From Halomonas maura (GTDB lineage Bacteria > Pseudomonadota > Gammaproteobacteria > Pseudomonadales > Halomonadaceae), in assembly GCF_030409305.1 (NCBI RefSeq), contig NZ_JAUFPQ010000017.1, positions 70,106 through 134,105 of the forward strand: 64,000 bases of DNA. The letters are read 5' to 3'. Positions 22,434 through 32,000 of this stretch are shown one piece after another (the first letter of the stretch is position 1; each line of letters opens with the position of its first letter). The notes under the pieces are model-generated. The model ran no database searches, had not been told where the DNA came from, and saw only the letters and a list, made by a program, of their open reading frames with translations. The position numbers and the translations under genes were made by a program.

Positions 22434-23174
22434 ATGCTGCCCCAGCTTCCCGACGGCTTCTCGGCCCTGGTGACCGGCGCCTCCGGCGGCATCGGCTCGG
22501 CCCTGGTCGACGCCTTGCTGGCGAGCCCACGGCCCGGCCGGGTCCTTGCGGTGAGTCGGCAGGCGATTCGCCGCCCCGACGCCCGCCTGACCGCCCTGCC
22601 CCTCGACATCACCACCCCGCGGGGACGGGACGGGCTGGTCGAGGCGATCGGCGACGCGCCGCTGCACCTGCTCATCAACACCCTGGGCATGCTGCACGAT
22701 GCCGAGGCGGGCATCGCCCCGGAGAAGACGCTGGGCGATCTCGACGCCGAGTCGCTGACCCGTCTCTTCCAGGTCAATGCCGCCACCCCCGCCCTGCTGC
22801 TCAAGGCCCTGGAAGGCGCGCTCAAGGGGCGCCATCCGGCGCTGATCGCCAGCCTCTCGGCGCGGGTCGGGTCCATCGGCGACAACCGGCTCGGCGGCTG
22901 GTATGCCTACCGGGCCAGCAAGGCCGCGCATAACATGTTGATGAAGACCGCCGCGGTGGAACTGCGCCGGCTGAACCCGCAGGCCACCGTGGTGTGCCTG
23001 CATCCAGGCACCACCGATACCGCCCTGTCGGCGCCCTTCCAGTCCCGGGTCCCTGCGGGCAAGCTGTTCTCGACGCCCTTCGTGGCCGAGCGCCTGCTGG
23101 GAGTCCTGGGCCGGCGGACACCGGAGGACAGCGGCGACTTTCGCGACTGGAACGACGAGCCGATTTGCTGGTGA
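22434..23174 (+). CDS. SDR family oxidoreductase (C-factor-like)
   Basis: A 246-residue classical short-chain dehydrogenase. The cofactor motif TGASGGIG is at about residues 14-21 and the catalytic YxxxK is YRASK, preceded by the serine region ASLSARVGS. The spacing resembles the CsgA/C-factor or sepiapterin-reductase-like subgroup. AAGGAG lies 6 bases before the ATG. Divergent from gltX with 156 bases between. Substrate unknown. Confidence 0.85.
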   Translation: MLPQLPDGFSALVTGASGGIGSALVDALLASPRPGRVLAVSRQAIRRPDARLTALPLDITTPRGRDGLVEAIGDAPLHLLINTLGMLHDAEAGIAPEKTLGDLDAESLTRLFQVNAATPALLLKALEGALKGRHPALIASLSARVGSIGDNRLGGWYAYRASKAAHNMLMKTAAVELRRLNPQATVVCLHPGTTDTALSAPFQSRVPAGKLFSTPFVAERLLGVLGRRTPEDSGDFRDWNDEPICW

Positions 23175-23222
23175 CGACAGCAACTCGGAATGAACGATCG
23201 TTGATCCGCGCTATTGCACAGT

Positions 23223-23243
23223 CATGGACGATCACGGACCATG
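23223..23243. promoter_or_regulatory. Imperfect dyad upstream of the XRE regulator
   Basis: CATGG and CCATG flank an 11-base centre (21 bp in all), about 30 bases before the regulator start. Another palindrome, AACGATCGTT, is at 23193-23202. Either could be an autoregulatory operator. This is inference from symmetry and position only. Confidence 0.3.
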
Positions 23244-23274
23244 CTTCCTTTCCTAACACTGACAGGTATGCGTC

Positions 23275-23862
23275 ATGGATACACTCGGCCCAAGGATCAA
23301 GCAGCTCAGGCTGGAGGCCAAGCTCAACAAGGCCGCCCTGGCTCGCCGAGTCGGCGTCTCGGACGTGACCATCTCCTACTGGGAGTCCGGGGCCATCAAG
23401 CAGATCGGCCACGAGCGGCTGGTGGCCCTGGCCCAGGCCCTCAACTGTCCACTCTCGGCGCTGCTGGACGGCGGCACGTCGCGATCCGCCCCCCTCTACC
23501 TGCGCCACGAGCTTCCCGAACCCTGGCAGGCCAGCAACTCCAAGGGCATCGAGCTGCCGATGGAGCTGACGCCGGGCCAGCGCTGGGACGGCGACTGCCA
23601 CCTGGTGACGCCGGCCCCGGGGGAGACCTTCGATTTCCTGTTCCAGGGTGACCTGGCGGCCGTCGCCCCCACCGACATCTTCCGCCAGCCGGGCCTGTAT
23701 CTTGTCGAGGAAGGCGGCCGCCTGGTGATCCGCCGGGTTCACCAGGGGCCCACCGGGGAGTTGATGTTCCAGGGCCAGGATGACGCCGAGGCCCGTCCCT
23801 ACACGCCCGATTGCCGGCTGATCGCCAAACTCGTGGCCCTGTGGCGTCACGAGCCCCTCTGA
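23275..23862 (+). CDS. XRE/Cro-CI family regulator with degenerate S24-like tail
   Basis: A 195-residue DNA-binding protein. Residues about 5-65 form a lambda-type helix-turn-helix (RIKQLRLEAKLNKAALARRV, then SDVTISYWESG). The C-terminal half has the shape of a LexA/CI S24 domain (GLYLVEEGGRLVIRRV) but the expected catalytic Ser and Lys are not seen; Arg stands where Lys is usual. It therefore probably does not self-cleave. No prophage genes surround it. The start is taken as ATG with a weak upstream site. Target genes unknown. Confidence 0.75.
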   Translation: MDTLGPRIKQLRLEAKLNKAALARRVGVSDVTISYWESGAIKQIGHERLVALAQALNCPLSALLDGGTSRSAPLYLRHELPEPWQASNSKGIELPMELTPGQRWDGDCHLVTPAPGETFDFLFQGDLAAVAPTDIFRQPGLYLVEEGGRLVIRRVHQGPTGELMFQGQDDAEARPYTPDCRLIAKLVALWRHEPL

Positions 23863-23874
23863 GCGGCCTCCCCC

Positions 23875-24465
23875 TCACTCCAGTGACTGTACCTCCACCT
23901 GGTCGGTGGTCCGCCTCGGCTGGCTGCCGACCAGGAAGCGCTCGCTGGCGCTGATCACCCGCCCCAGTCCATGGCGGGACTCCTGCACCAGCGGACCGCT
24001 CAGGTACTCCCCCTGCTCACCGAGGCGTGCGCGGACCTCGGGGACCTGGACGCTGACGGCCGGCATGTTGACCGTGATGCGATAGCCACCATCCGGCAGG
24101 CCGCTGCCGGGGCCGAACGGGCCCGCAGCGAAGCGGCCTCCCTCGACCTCGGTGCGTTCCTGCCAGCGTACGCCGCTCACCTCGCGCTCCACCAGGACCT
24201 GCAGGCGCGTGGTATCCGGCAGGTTGGTGGTGCCCTCGACCAGCAGGCGGCGGTCGCTGCGCAGGCGCGCCGAGATGTCGATCGCCACCGCTTCGTCGAA
24301 GGGCGCGACCTCGGGTGCCGGCGGAGCCGTCGGTTGTGGCTGTGGCTGCGCCACGCCACCGAGCCGCTGCGTGTCATCGGACGCGGAATCGGCGTCCTCG
24401 CTGCCGCCGCAGCCGACCAGCAAGAGCAGCACACCGGCCACGCCACTCCATTTCCATGCCTTCAT
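23875..24465 (-). CDS. Hypothetical lipoprotein
   Basis: A 196-residue protein of unknown role. It begins MKAWKWSGVAGVLLLLVGCG: a short signal peptide with lipobox LVGC, so it should be lipid-anchored. A Pro/Gln-rich linker follows (about 38-52), then a beta-rich domain of about 140 residues containing an LPDGGYRITVNMP turn typical of Ig-like or carbohydrate-binding folds. GGAGGG lies before the ATG. Convergent with the XRE gene. I do not recognise the family. Confidence 0.7.
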   Translation of the reverse strand: MKAWKWSGVAGVLLLLVGCGGSEDADSASDDTQRLGGVAQPQPQPTAPPAPEVAPFDEAVAIDISARLRSDRRLLVEGTTNLPDTTRLQVLVEREVSGVRWQERTEVEGGRFAAGPFGPGSGLPDGGYRITVNMPAVSVQVPEVRARLGEQGEYLSGPLVQESRHGLGRVISASERFLVGSQPRRTTDQVEVQSLE

Positions 24466-24525
24466 GCACGCCCTCCCTGACCATGGCTCCATCGCCAGCC
24501 TACCATCGCGTGCCGCCTGCGCCGA

Positions 24526-24846
24526 TCAGGCCGTGCTGCAGTCGCGGCACAGGGTGGCATAGGGCACGGCCCCCAGGCGTCCGACGTCGATGACCTCGCC
24601 ACAGCGCTCGCAGATATCCCCCTGTCTCTCGCGGATGCGGGCCAGGGCGTGGCGCACCTGACTGAGCTCTTCCTCGGCCTCGGCCTCGAGGGAGGCCACC
24701 ACCTCGTCGTCCCGCGTCTGCAGGGGCTGATCCTCCATGTCCTTGTCTACCGGACCGCCCGCACGCTGCCGGTGCGCCCGATAGCGTTCCAGCCGCTCCT
24801 TGAGTTCGTCCCGCAGCTGTTCCAGCTGTTGCTGCCGATCGCTCAT
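24526..24846 (-). CDS. DksA/TraR family zinc-finger protein
   Basis: A small (106-residue) DksA-like protein. It has an N-terminal coiled coil, an acidic middle segment, and a C-terminal four-cysteine zinc finger (CERCGEVI then CRDCSTA). DksA-family proteins enter the RNA polymerase secondary channel; short members like this one are often accessory or stress paralogs. The acidic DxxDxA coiled-coil tip of true DksA is not evident. No close operon partner. Confidence 0.8.
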   Translation of the reverse strand: MSDRQQQLEQLRDELKERLERYRAHRQRAGGPVDKDMEDQPLQTRDDEVVASLEAEAEEELSQVRHALARIRERQGDICERCGEVIDVGRLGAVPYATLCRDCSTA

Positions 24847-24937
24847 GCCGTGTCTCCTGCCTGAACATGCCTCGAGGCGGCGGGTCGTTCGCCGCCGCTT
24901 CTCCTAGCATAGGCGTTGACACGGCAGCGCTCGCCGA

Positions 24938-25174
24938 TCACGTCATGCCCAGACAGGCATACCCGGCGTCGGTGAGCTCGAGGCGCTCGGGCGAGCCCCG
25001 GGCCTCACGCAGCACCTTCAGCAGCCCCTGAGCTTCCAGACGATCGATATCCTTCAGGATCCCGGGCAACTGGCTGTCCTCTCCGACATGCCCGAAGGGC
25101 GCGGACAGCACCCCCCCATGCTGGAGCACGCGGGCCAGCAGGTCCCGCTGGGAGGTGGTGAGATCGTCATGCAT
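24938..25174 (-). CDS. Small hypothetical protein, winged-helix-like
   Basis: A 78-residue protein starting MHDDLTTSQRD; GAGGAG is well placed before this ATG, so the longer open frame upstream is discarded. The pattern of helices, with ILKDIDRLEAQGLLKV and LELTDAGYACLGM, resembles the recognition helix and wing of MarR-like domains. It could be a small DNA-binding protein, but I do not recognise it. It is divergent from dusA. Confidence 0.6.
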   Translation of the reverse strand: MHDDLTTSQRDLLARVLQHGGVLSAPFGHVGEDSQLPGILKDIDRLEAQGLLKVLREARGSPERLELTDAGYACLGMT

Positions 25175-25334
25175 GCCTGGCTCCTCACGGCGGCAAGGCG
25201 AAACGCCTCGCCGATCTGTGCAGTATGGAGGATAGCCCGGGCGAGGGGGCAGGACGTGCCGGCGTCGCGCCCCTCGCAACCTGCGCCGCGACTGGTAGAA
25301 TACGCTCTCCCTGGCCCCTTGCCCGTGATGCCCG

Positions 25335-26330
25335 ATGACCGATCTCGACCGCACCTTCTCCGTCGCGCCGATGATGGACTGGACGACCCGCGACTATCGC
25401 GCCTTCGCCCGGACCCTCACCCGGCGCGCCCTGCTGTACACCGAGATGGTGACCACCGGCGCCATCCTCCACGGCAGCCCCCGCGAGCGCTTCCTCGGCC
25501 ATGACGCCGTGGAGCATCCGCTGGCCCTGCAGCTCGGCGGCAGCGACGCCGGCGAGCTGGCCGAATGCGCGGCCATCGCCGAGGCCTGGGGCTACGCCGA
25601 GGTGAACCTCAATGTCGGCTGCCCCAGCGACCGGGTGCAGAACAACCTGATCGGCGCCTGCCTGATGGCGCATCCCGCCAAGGTGGCCGCGGCCGTCAGG
25701 GCCATGCGCGCGGCGGTGACCATCCCGGTCACCGTGAAGTGCCGCATCGGCATCGACGACCAGGACGAGGACGCCGACCTGGCGCGTTTCATCGCTACCG
25801 TCGCCGAGGCCGGCTGCGAGGTGTTCATCGTGCATGCGCGCAAGGCCTGGCTGGAGGGCCTCTCCCCCAAGGAGAACCGCGACGTCCCGCCGCTGAACTA
25901 TCCCCGGGTCCACCGGCTCAAGGCCCAGCACCCCGAGCTGCATATCGGCATCAACGGGGGGCTCAAGACCCTCGACGAGTGCCGGGAACAGCTGCGCCAC
26001 GTCGACAGCGTGATGGTCGGCCGCGAGGCCTACCAGAACCCCTGGCTGCTGGCCGGCGTCGACCGGCGCCTCTACGGTGAGCCGGGCCCGGCGGCGAGCC
26101 GCCATGCCGCGGCCGAGGCCCTGCGCCCCTATATCGCCAACCGCCTCGCGGAGGGCGCACGGCTCAACCATCTCACCCGCCACCTGCTCGGGCTCTTCCA
26201 GGGCTGCCCCGGCGGGCGCCGCTTCCGGCGCCACCTGTCCGAGAACGCCCACCGCGAAGGGGCCGGCCTGGCGGTGTTCGACGATGCTCTGGGCCTGGTG
26301 CCGGCGCCCGAGCCCGCCCTGGCCGGCTGA
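25335..26330 (+). CDS. dusA: tRNA-dihydrouridine synthase A
   Basis: FMN/NADPH enzyme that reduces uridines (positions 20/20a) in tRNA. It has 331 residues with the Dus TIM-barrel start FSVAPMMDWTTRDYRAFAR, the catalytic-cysteine motif NVGCPSDRVQ and the FMN-site segment VMVGREAYQNPWLL. YTEMVTTGAILHG and the tail pattern distinguish DusA from DusB and DusC. It abuts the end of the convergent deacylase gene with no spacer. Confidence 0.95.
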   Translation: MTDLDRTFSVAPMMDWTTRDYRAFARTLTRRALLYTEMVTTGAILHGSPRERFLGHDAVEHPLALQLGGSDAGELAECAAIAEAWGYAEVNLNVGCPSDRVQNNLIGACLMAHPAKVAAAVRAMRAAVTIPVTVKCRIGIDDQDEDADLARFIATVAEAGCEVFIVHARKAWLEGLSPKENRDVPPLNYPRVHRLKAQHPELHIGINGGLKTLDECREQLRHVDSVMVGREAYQNPWLLAGVDRRLYGEPGPAASRHAAAEALRPYIANRLAEGARLNHLTRHLLGLFQGCPGGRRFRRHLSENAHREGAGLAVFDDALGLVPAPEPALAG

Positions 26331-27362
26331 TCAGTAGAGCGCATCCGGGGGCGGTTCCAGGCTGGACTGGAAGGTCTCCACCGCGCTCTCCGCCTCCTCG
26401 ATGGCATCGAAGCGGGCGATATGGAAGAGCGCCTCGCCCTCGTTGACCAGCGGCAGTCGCCCCATGCCGATGACGATACCGTCGGCGATGGAGCGCACCT
26501 CCCCCTCGGCGTTGCCGAAGGGGTCGGCCACTCGCCCCAGCAACTCTCCCCTGGCCACCCGCGCACCGAGCCGTACCCGGGGCCTGAGGATGCCGTCGAT
26601 GGGGGCCCGCGCCCAGCTCGAGCCGTTGGCGACCTCCGCCGCCGGCGGCGAGCGCCGGCGCTGCTCGCCGCTGAGCATGCCCAGCCGACGCATCACCCGC
26701 AGCACGCCCCGCACCCCGGGGGCGATCGCCCACTCGTCGAAGCGCAGCGCCTCGCCGGCCTCGTAGGTCAGCACCGGGATGCCCCGGGTCTGGGCATAGT
26801 GTCGCAGGCTCCCCTCACGCAGGTCGGCGTTGAGGATGACCGGGGCGCCGAAGGCGTTGGCCATGCGCTCGGTCTCGCCATCGGGCGTGAGCTGGGCGCG
26901 GATCTGGGGCAGGTTGGTGCGATGGATGGCGCCGGTATGCAGGTCGATGATGTGGGTCGCCTGGTCGACGATCTGCTCACGAAACAGGGCCGCCACCCGC
27001 CCGCCCAGCGAGCCGGACTCGCTGCCGGGAAAGCAGCGGTTGAGGTCGCGGCGATCCGGCAGGTAGCGACTGTGCTGCACGAAGCCGAACACGTTGACGA
27101 TGGGCACCCCGATCAGGGTCCCGCGCAGGCGCTGGATCTGGCGGGAGCGCAGCAGGCGTCGCACGATCTCCACGCCATTGATCTCGTCGCCATGGATGCC
27201 GCCACATACCAGCAACACCGGTCCGGGCTGACGCCCATGCACCACCTCCACCGGGATGTAGAGCGGCGCATGGGTATACAGGCGCGCCACGGGCACGTCG
27301 ATCTGGTTGCGCGACCCCGGCGCCACCCGGACGCCGGCGAGTTCGAAGGGGGCACGGGCCAT
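26331..27362 (-). CDS. Succinylglutamate desuccinylase/aspartoacylase family protein
   Basis: A zinc M14-like amidohydrolase of 343 residues. The start MARAPFELAGVRV has AAGGA upstream and is preferred to an ATG-less extension. Zinc ligands are visible as GIHGDEINGVEI (His and Glu) and DLHTGAIHRTN (second His). Members release acyl groups from N-acyl amino acids; the exact substrate is unknown. In halophiles related enzymes act on ectoine-derived N-acetyl-diaminobutyrate, but nothing local supports that here. Divergent from the tetR gene, and the operator at 27469 lies in the shared gap. Confidence 0.8.
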   Translation of the reverse strand: MARAPFELAGVRVAPGSRNQIDVPVARLYTHAPLYIPVEVVHGRQPGPVLLVCGGIHGDEINGVEIVRRLLRSRQIQRLRGTLIGVPIVNVFGFVQHSRYLPDRRDLNRCFPGSESGSLGGRVAALFREQIVDQATHIIDLHTGAIHRTNLPQIRAQLTPDGETERMANAFGAPVILNADLREGSLRHYAQTRGIPVLTYEAGEALRFDEWAIAPGVRGVLRVMRRLGMLSGEQRRRSPPAAEVANGSSWARAPIDGILRPRVRLGARVARGELLGRVADPFGNAEGEVRSIADGIVIGMGRLPLVNEGEALFHIARFDAIEEAESAVETFQSSLEPPPDALY

Positions 27363-27468
27363 GAGCCGTCCTTGTGTGGCAAAAACCGTATGACAGAAAC
27401 AGTGTTTCCGCATGTCCCCTTATACGCTCGGGCTCGCCAAAAGACGAGCCCCGGGACGACGATTGGCA

Positions 27469-27484
27469 TACATGGACGAATGTA
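27469..27484. promoter_or_regulatory. AcrR/TtgR-type operator upstream of tetR
   Basis: TACAT-GGACGA-ATGTA, a perfect 5+6+5 dyad 56 bases before the tetR start. The same architecture recurs upstream of the pump operon and tolC, so it is a likely binding site of this TetR protein. Confidence 0.65.
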
Positions 27485-27540
27485 AAACAGCCGGTGGCTC
27501 CGGTAGAATGGGGCGACGTTCCCCCGGAGGCAAGATCCCC

Positions 27541-28161
27541 ATGGCCAGACGTACCAAGGCCGAAGCCGAGGCCACCCGGGCGGCGCTGCTCGATGCCGCC
27601 GAGGAGGTGTTCTTCGAGAAAGGCGTCGCCCGCACTTCCCTGGAGCAGATCGCCCGCCATGCCGGCCTGACCCGGGGCGCCGTCTACTGGCACTTCCGCA
27701 ACAAGGCCGACCTGTTCCGGGCCATGATGGACCGTGTCCGCATGCCTTTCGAGGAACTGGTGGAAGAGACCGAGGCCGACAAGGACGCCCCGCTGGAGGC
27801 CATCCGGCTGGGTTGCCAGCTGGGCTTCAGGCGCCTGGAACAGCCGCTGCATCGACGGGTCCACGCCATCCTGCTCCACCGCTGCGAGTTCTTCAGCGAC
27901 ATCGATCCCCAGGCCATGCAGGCCGAGATGGCCAGCGAATGCCTGGATGCCCTGCTCGACTACTTCAACGCCGCCCGTGACCGGGGGCTGCTGCGCGACG
28001 ACGTCAGCCCCGAGCTCGCCACCCGCCTGCTGCAGACGGTGCTGAGCGGCCTCTACCACGACTGGCTGCGCGACCCCGAGGCCTTTTCCCTGAGCGAGCA
28101 GGGCATGGCCCTGGTCGATGCCCAGCTGACGCTGCTCGGACGCGCACCCGCCTCAGGCTGA
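27541..28161 (+). CDS. TetR family regulator (AcrR/TtgR-like)
   Basis: A 206-residue repressor. The N-terminal helix-turn-helix is classic (LLDAAEEVFFEKGVARTSLE then HAGLTRGAVYWHFRNKADLF), which is the AcrR/MtrR/TtgR form. GGAGG precedes the ATG. It lies 5 kb from an RND efflux operon and a tolC gene. Dyads of the same type stand upstream of all three, so it probably represses itself and the efflux genes until a drug or solvent binds. Its stop overlaps the end of the next convergent gene by 9 bases. Confidence 0.88.
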   Translation: MARRTKAEAEATRAALLDAAEEVFFEKGVARTSLEQIARHAGLTRGAVYWHFRNKADLFRAMMDRVRMPFEELVEETEADKDAPLEAIRLGCQLGFRRLEQPLHRRVHAILLHRCEFFSDIDPQAMQAEMASECLDALLDYFNAARDRGLLRDDVSPELATRLLQTVLSGLYHDWLRDPEAFSLSEQGMALVDAQLTLLGRAPASG

Positions 28162-28863
28162 CGGCGTCGAGCCATTGTGCCCGCGGCCGCCATCGTCCAG
28201 GGGGCGTTCGTGACGCTCCAGCAGGTGCAGGCGCACCAGCCGCGTGCGGGCATCCAGGTAGTCCTGCTCCCGCACCGAGCGATAGCCGTCGGCCTCCGGC
28301 AGGTACTTGACCAGGACATGCCGCTCGCCAGGCCGGGGCAGGCGGCCCGGCTTGCCCAGCAACACCACCTCATGACCGTCATTCTCGTCCAGCACGGCCG
28401 TGGTGCGCCCATCGGCGTCGGCTTCGGCGGTGACGCGTACCCGTTCGCCGAGCAGGCATCGCGGCAGGCGCTCCGGCGCGCGGTGCAGCCGACGATGCAG
28501 CCGCAGGCATAGCCCGGCCGCCAGGGGCGAGGCCAGGGCGAAGGCGCCCCACAGCACCAGCACCCCCAGCGGGATCCGGAAGAACCCCAGGGGCAACCAG
28601 CGCAACACCGCCAGCTCGACGATCAGGGTCACGCTCCCCGCCAGGACGATCAGCACGCTCAGCGCCAGCGACACGGGTACCCCGGCGAAGCCCAGCGAGA
28701 CCATGGTGCTGGCCAGGTGCTCCTCCTTGAGGCTGTCGTGCTCGAAGAGTTCGGTCGGGGCCAGGCGCAGCAGCACCAACAGCCAGTAGACGACCAGCAG
28801 CACCAGTAGCCCCGTGAAGACGACCAGCGGAAAGCTCGTGGCGAGATCGAGAACGGCATGCAT
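28153..28863 (-). CDS. Hypothetical membrane protein with soluble C-terminal domain
   Basis: A 236-residue protein with an N-terminal helix (about 12-35), two further hydrophobic segments (about 52-115) and a C-terminal soluble beta-rich domain of about 110 residues. The domain contains a GERVRVTAEADADG strand and reads like an OB fold, as in YqiJ/NfeD-type proteins. GGAGG precedes the start MHAVLDLATSF. Function unknown; the YqiJ-like comparison is by architecture only. Gene context (between tetR and the pump) does not indicate a role. Confidence 0.6.
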   Translation of the reverse strand: MHAVLDLATSFPLVVFTGLLVLLVVYWLLVLLRLAPTELFEHDSLKEEHLASTMVSLGFAGVPVSLALSVLIVLAGSVTLIVELAVLRWLPLGFFRIPLGVLVLWGAFALASPLAAGLCLRLHRRLHRAPERLPRCLLGERVRVTAEADADGRTTAVLDENDGHEVVLLGKPGRLPRPGERHVLVKYLPEADGYRSVREQDYLDARTRLVRLHLLERHERPLDDGGRGHNGSTPSA

Positions 28864-29022
28864 GGCGGCGCCTCCGGCCGGCCCGATTCGCCGGCAAAGT
28901 GTTGGTCTTCTCCCAGCGTAGCCAGCGTCGCCAGGGGCGATGCGCCACTTTGGTCGCATGCCTCCGACGCCAACGGGCACCGCCCCCCGGGGAGACGATG
29001 CCCGCCGGCCGCCGTCGCAGGG

Positions 29023-32000
29023 TCAGGGCGCGTCGTGGGCCGGTGCCGGCTCGGCCTGCCGGTCGGCCGGGCGGGTCTTGCGCCTCAGCCAGTCGGAGAC
29101 CGCGGCGATCATGGCGTAGAAGGTCGGCACGAAGAGGCTGCCGAGCACCGCCACCGAGGCCATGCCCACCGCCACCGTGGTGCCGATATGGTGGCTGCTG
29201 GTGTCGCTCGCCCCGGTGGCCAACGCCAGCGGCAGGGTGCCGAAGATGAACGCCAGGGAGGTCATGACGATCGGCCGGAAGCGCAGCTCCGCCGCCGTCA
29301 CCGCGGCCTCGCGGATCGACCGCCCCATCTCGCGACGCTGCAGCTCGGCGAACTCGACGATCAGGATGGCGTTCTTGGCCGCCAGGCCCACCACCACCAG
29401 CATGCCGATCTGCACGTAGACGCTGGTATCGAGGCCGCGCAGGAAGATGCCGCCGACCCCACCCAGGAAGGCGAAGGGGGTGGCGGTCAGCACCGCCAGC
29501 GGCAACGACCAGCTCTCGTACTGCGCCGCGAGGATCAGGAACACCATCAGCAGGCCGAAGACGATGGCCAGGGTCGCCGCGCTGCCCGCCTGGCTCTCCT
29601 GATAGGCGGTGCCGGTCCAGCCCATGCCCCAGCCGTCACCGAGCTGCTCCGCGACGATCTCCTGCATGGCGGCGATCGCCTGCCCGGAGCTATAGCCCGG
29701 GGCGGGACCGCCCTGGAACTGGGCCCCGGTATAGACACCGAAGCGCGTGACCACCGCCGGTGCCGCCTGGCGCTCCAGGCTCACGAACTCGGAGAGCGGG
29801 ATGCGCTCGCCGTTGCCGCCGCGCACATAGATACTGGCCACGTCGTCCGGCGTCTTGCGGAACTCGTCCTCGTTCTGCAGGTAGACCTGGAAGTTGCGGC
29901 TCTGGTAGTTGAAGTAGTTGACGAAGCCGTTGCCGAAGGTGCTCGACAGGGTGTCGTTCAAATCCTCCAGGGAGACCCCGTAGCTGAGCGCCTTCTGCCG
30001 GTCGATCTCGGCGCGGAAGGAAGGCACGTTGACGTTGAAGGTGGTGAACACCTGATTCAGCGCGGGATGCTGGCCGGCCGCCTGCATCACCTTCAGCGAG
30101 GCCTGGTACAGCTCCTGGGGCGTGGCGCCCTCGAAGGACTGCAGGTAGCCGGTGAAACCGCCGGTGGTCGACAGGCCCATGATCGGCGGCATGTTGAAGG
30201 CCATGGCCGAGCCGCCCTCGAGCTGGGCGCCGAGCTGCATGATGCGACCGACCAGGCCGGAGGCGGTCAGCGTCCGCTCCTCCCAGGGGTCCATGTTGAC
30301 GAAGATGATGCCCCGGGCCGTGTTCACCGAGCTCGACAGGATGTCGTAGCCGGCGACCGCCGAGGAATACTTGACCCCGGGGATCTCCTCGATGGCCGCG
30401 CTGAGCCGGCCCATGTAGTCCCGGGTGCGCGACAGGGAGGCGGAATCCGGCAGCTGCACGGCGGCCAGCACGATGCCCTGGTCGGTCTCCGGCACCAGGG
30501 TCGAGGGCGTGCTCTGGTAGAGCCACCAGGAAGCGCCGCCCACCAGGGCGGTGAGCAGCAGCGCCAGCCCCCAGAAACGCACCAGCGCCTTGACGATCCA
30601 CATGTAGACCGCGGTGATGCCCGCGAACAGGCGGTCGAACAGTCGCAGCGGGGTGCCCAGCGCCCGGCCGACGGCCGTGGAGGTCTGGTGCCACTTGCGC
30701 TTGATGAAGATCGCCGAGAGCGCCGGGGTGAAGGTCAGGGCCATCAGCGCCGAGAAGGCCACCGAGATGGCGATGGTCAGCGCGAACTGCTGGTAGATCT
30801 GCCCGGTGAAGCCGCCCAGGAAGGCGACCGGCACGAACACCGCCGCCATGATCAGCGAGGTGGCGATGACCGGTCCGCCCACCTCGCGCATGGCCTGCAC
30901 GGTCGCCTGGCGGACGGTGATCTCCTCGTCCTCGCCGAGCACCCGCTCCACGTTCTCCACCACCAGGATGGCATCGTCGACCACGATGCCGATGGACAGC
31001 ACCAGGGCGAACAGCGTCAGCAGGTTGATGGTGAAACCGAAGGCGAAGAAGCCGGCGAAGGTCGCCAGCACCGAGACCGGCACCACCGACATGGCGATCA
31101 CCGTGAAGCGCCAGTTCTGCAGGAAGATGAACAGGATGACGCCGACGATCAGGAAGGCCTCGATGAAGGTGTGGATGACCGTCTCCACCGAGGCATCGAT
31201 GAACTGGGTGGTGTCATAGGGCACCACGTACTCGAGCCCCGGCGGGAAACGGCCGGCCAGCTCGTCCATGGCGGCCTCGACCGCCCTGGCGGTCTCCAGG
31301 GCGTTCGCCCCGGGCTGCTGGTTGATGATGATCGGTGCCATGGTGCCGCCGTTCAGGCGCGCCTCGATCCCGTAGAACGACGCCCCCAGCTCGATGCGCG
31401 CCACATCGCCCAGGCGCAGCGCCGAGCCATCGGGATTGGTACGCAGGAAGATCTCGCGGAAGTCGTCGGTGCTCGACAGCCGACCGCCGGCGGTGATGGT
31501 GTAGGTGAAGGCCCGCGGGTCCGACTGGGGCGTGGCCGCCAGGTTGCCCGCCGGCACCTCGGTGCTCTGGGCGCGGATCGCCGCGGCGACCTCGGCGGGG
31601 GTCAGGTCGTACTGGGCCAGCTTGTCCGGGTTCATCCACACCCGCATGGCGAACTCGCCGCCCCCCAGCACCTCGGCGTCGCCGACCCCGGGGACCTGGC
31701 GCAACTCGTCCAGGACGTTGAGGGTCGCGTAGTTCTGCAGGTAGGTGCGGTCGTAGTCGCCCTCGGGGGAGATCAGCGAGACCAGCATCAGGATCGAGCT
31801 GGAGCTCAGCTCCACGGTCACGCCCTGGTCCTGCACCGCCTCGGGCAGCTGGGACAGCGCGCCCTGCACCCGGTTGTTGACGTTGATGGTGTTGATGTCG
31901 CCGTCGGTGCCGATATTGAAGGCCACCTCCAGCTGCATCGAGCCATTGTCGGCACTGGTCGAGGACATGTAGAGCATGTCCTCGACGCCGTTGATGGCCT

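Noticed and set aside
23275..23862. LexA or functional prophage repressor
   Set aside because: The C-terminal region lacks the catalytic Ser-Lys pair and no phage genes are near; LexA length and motifs also do not match.
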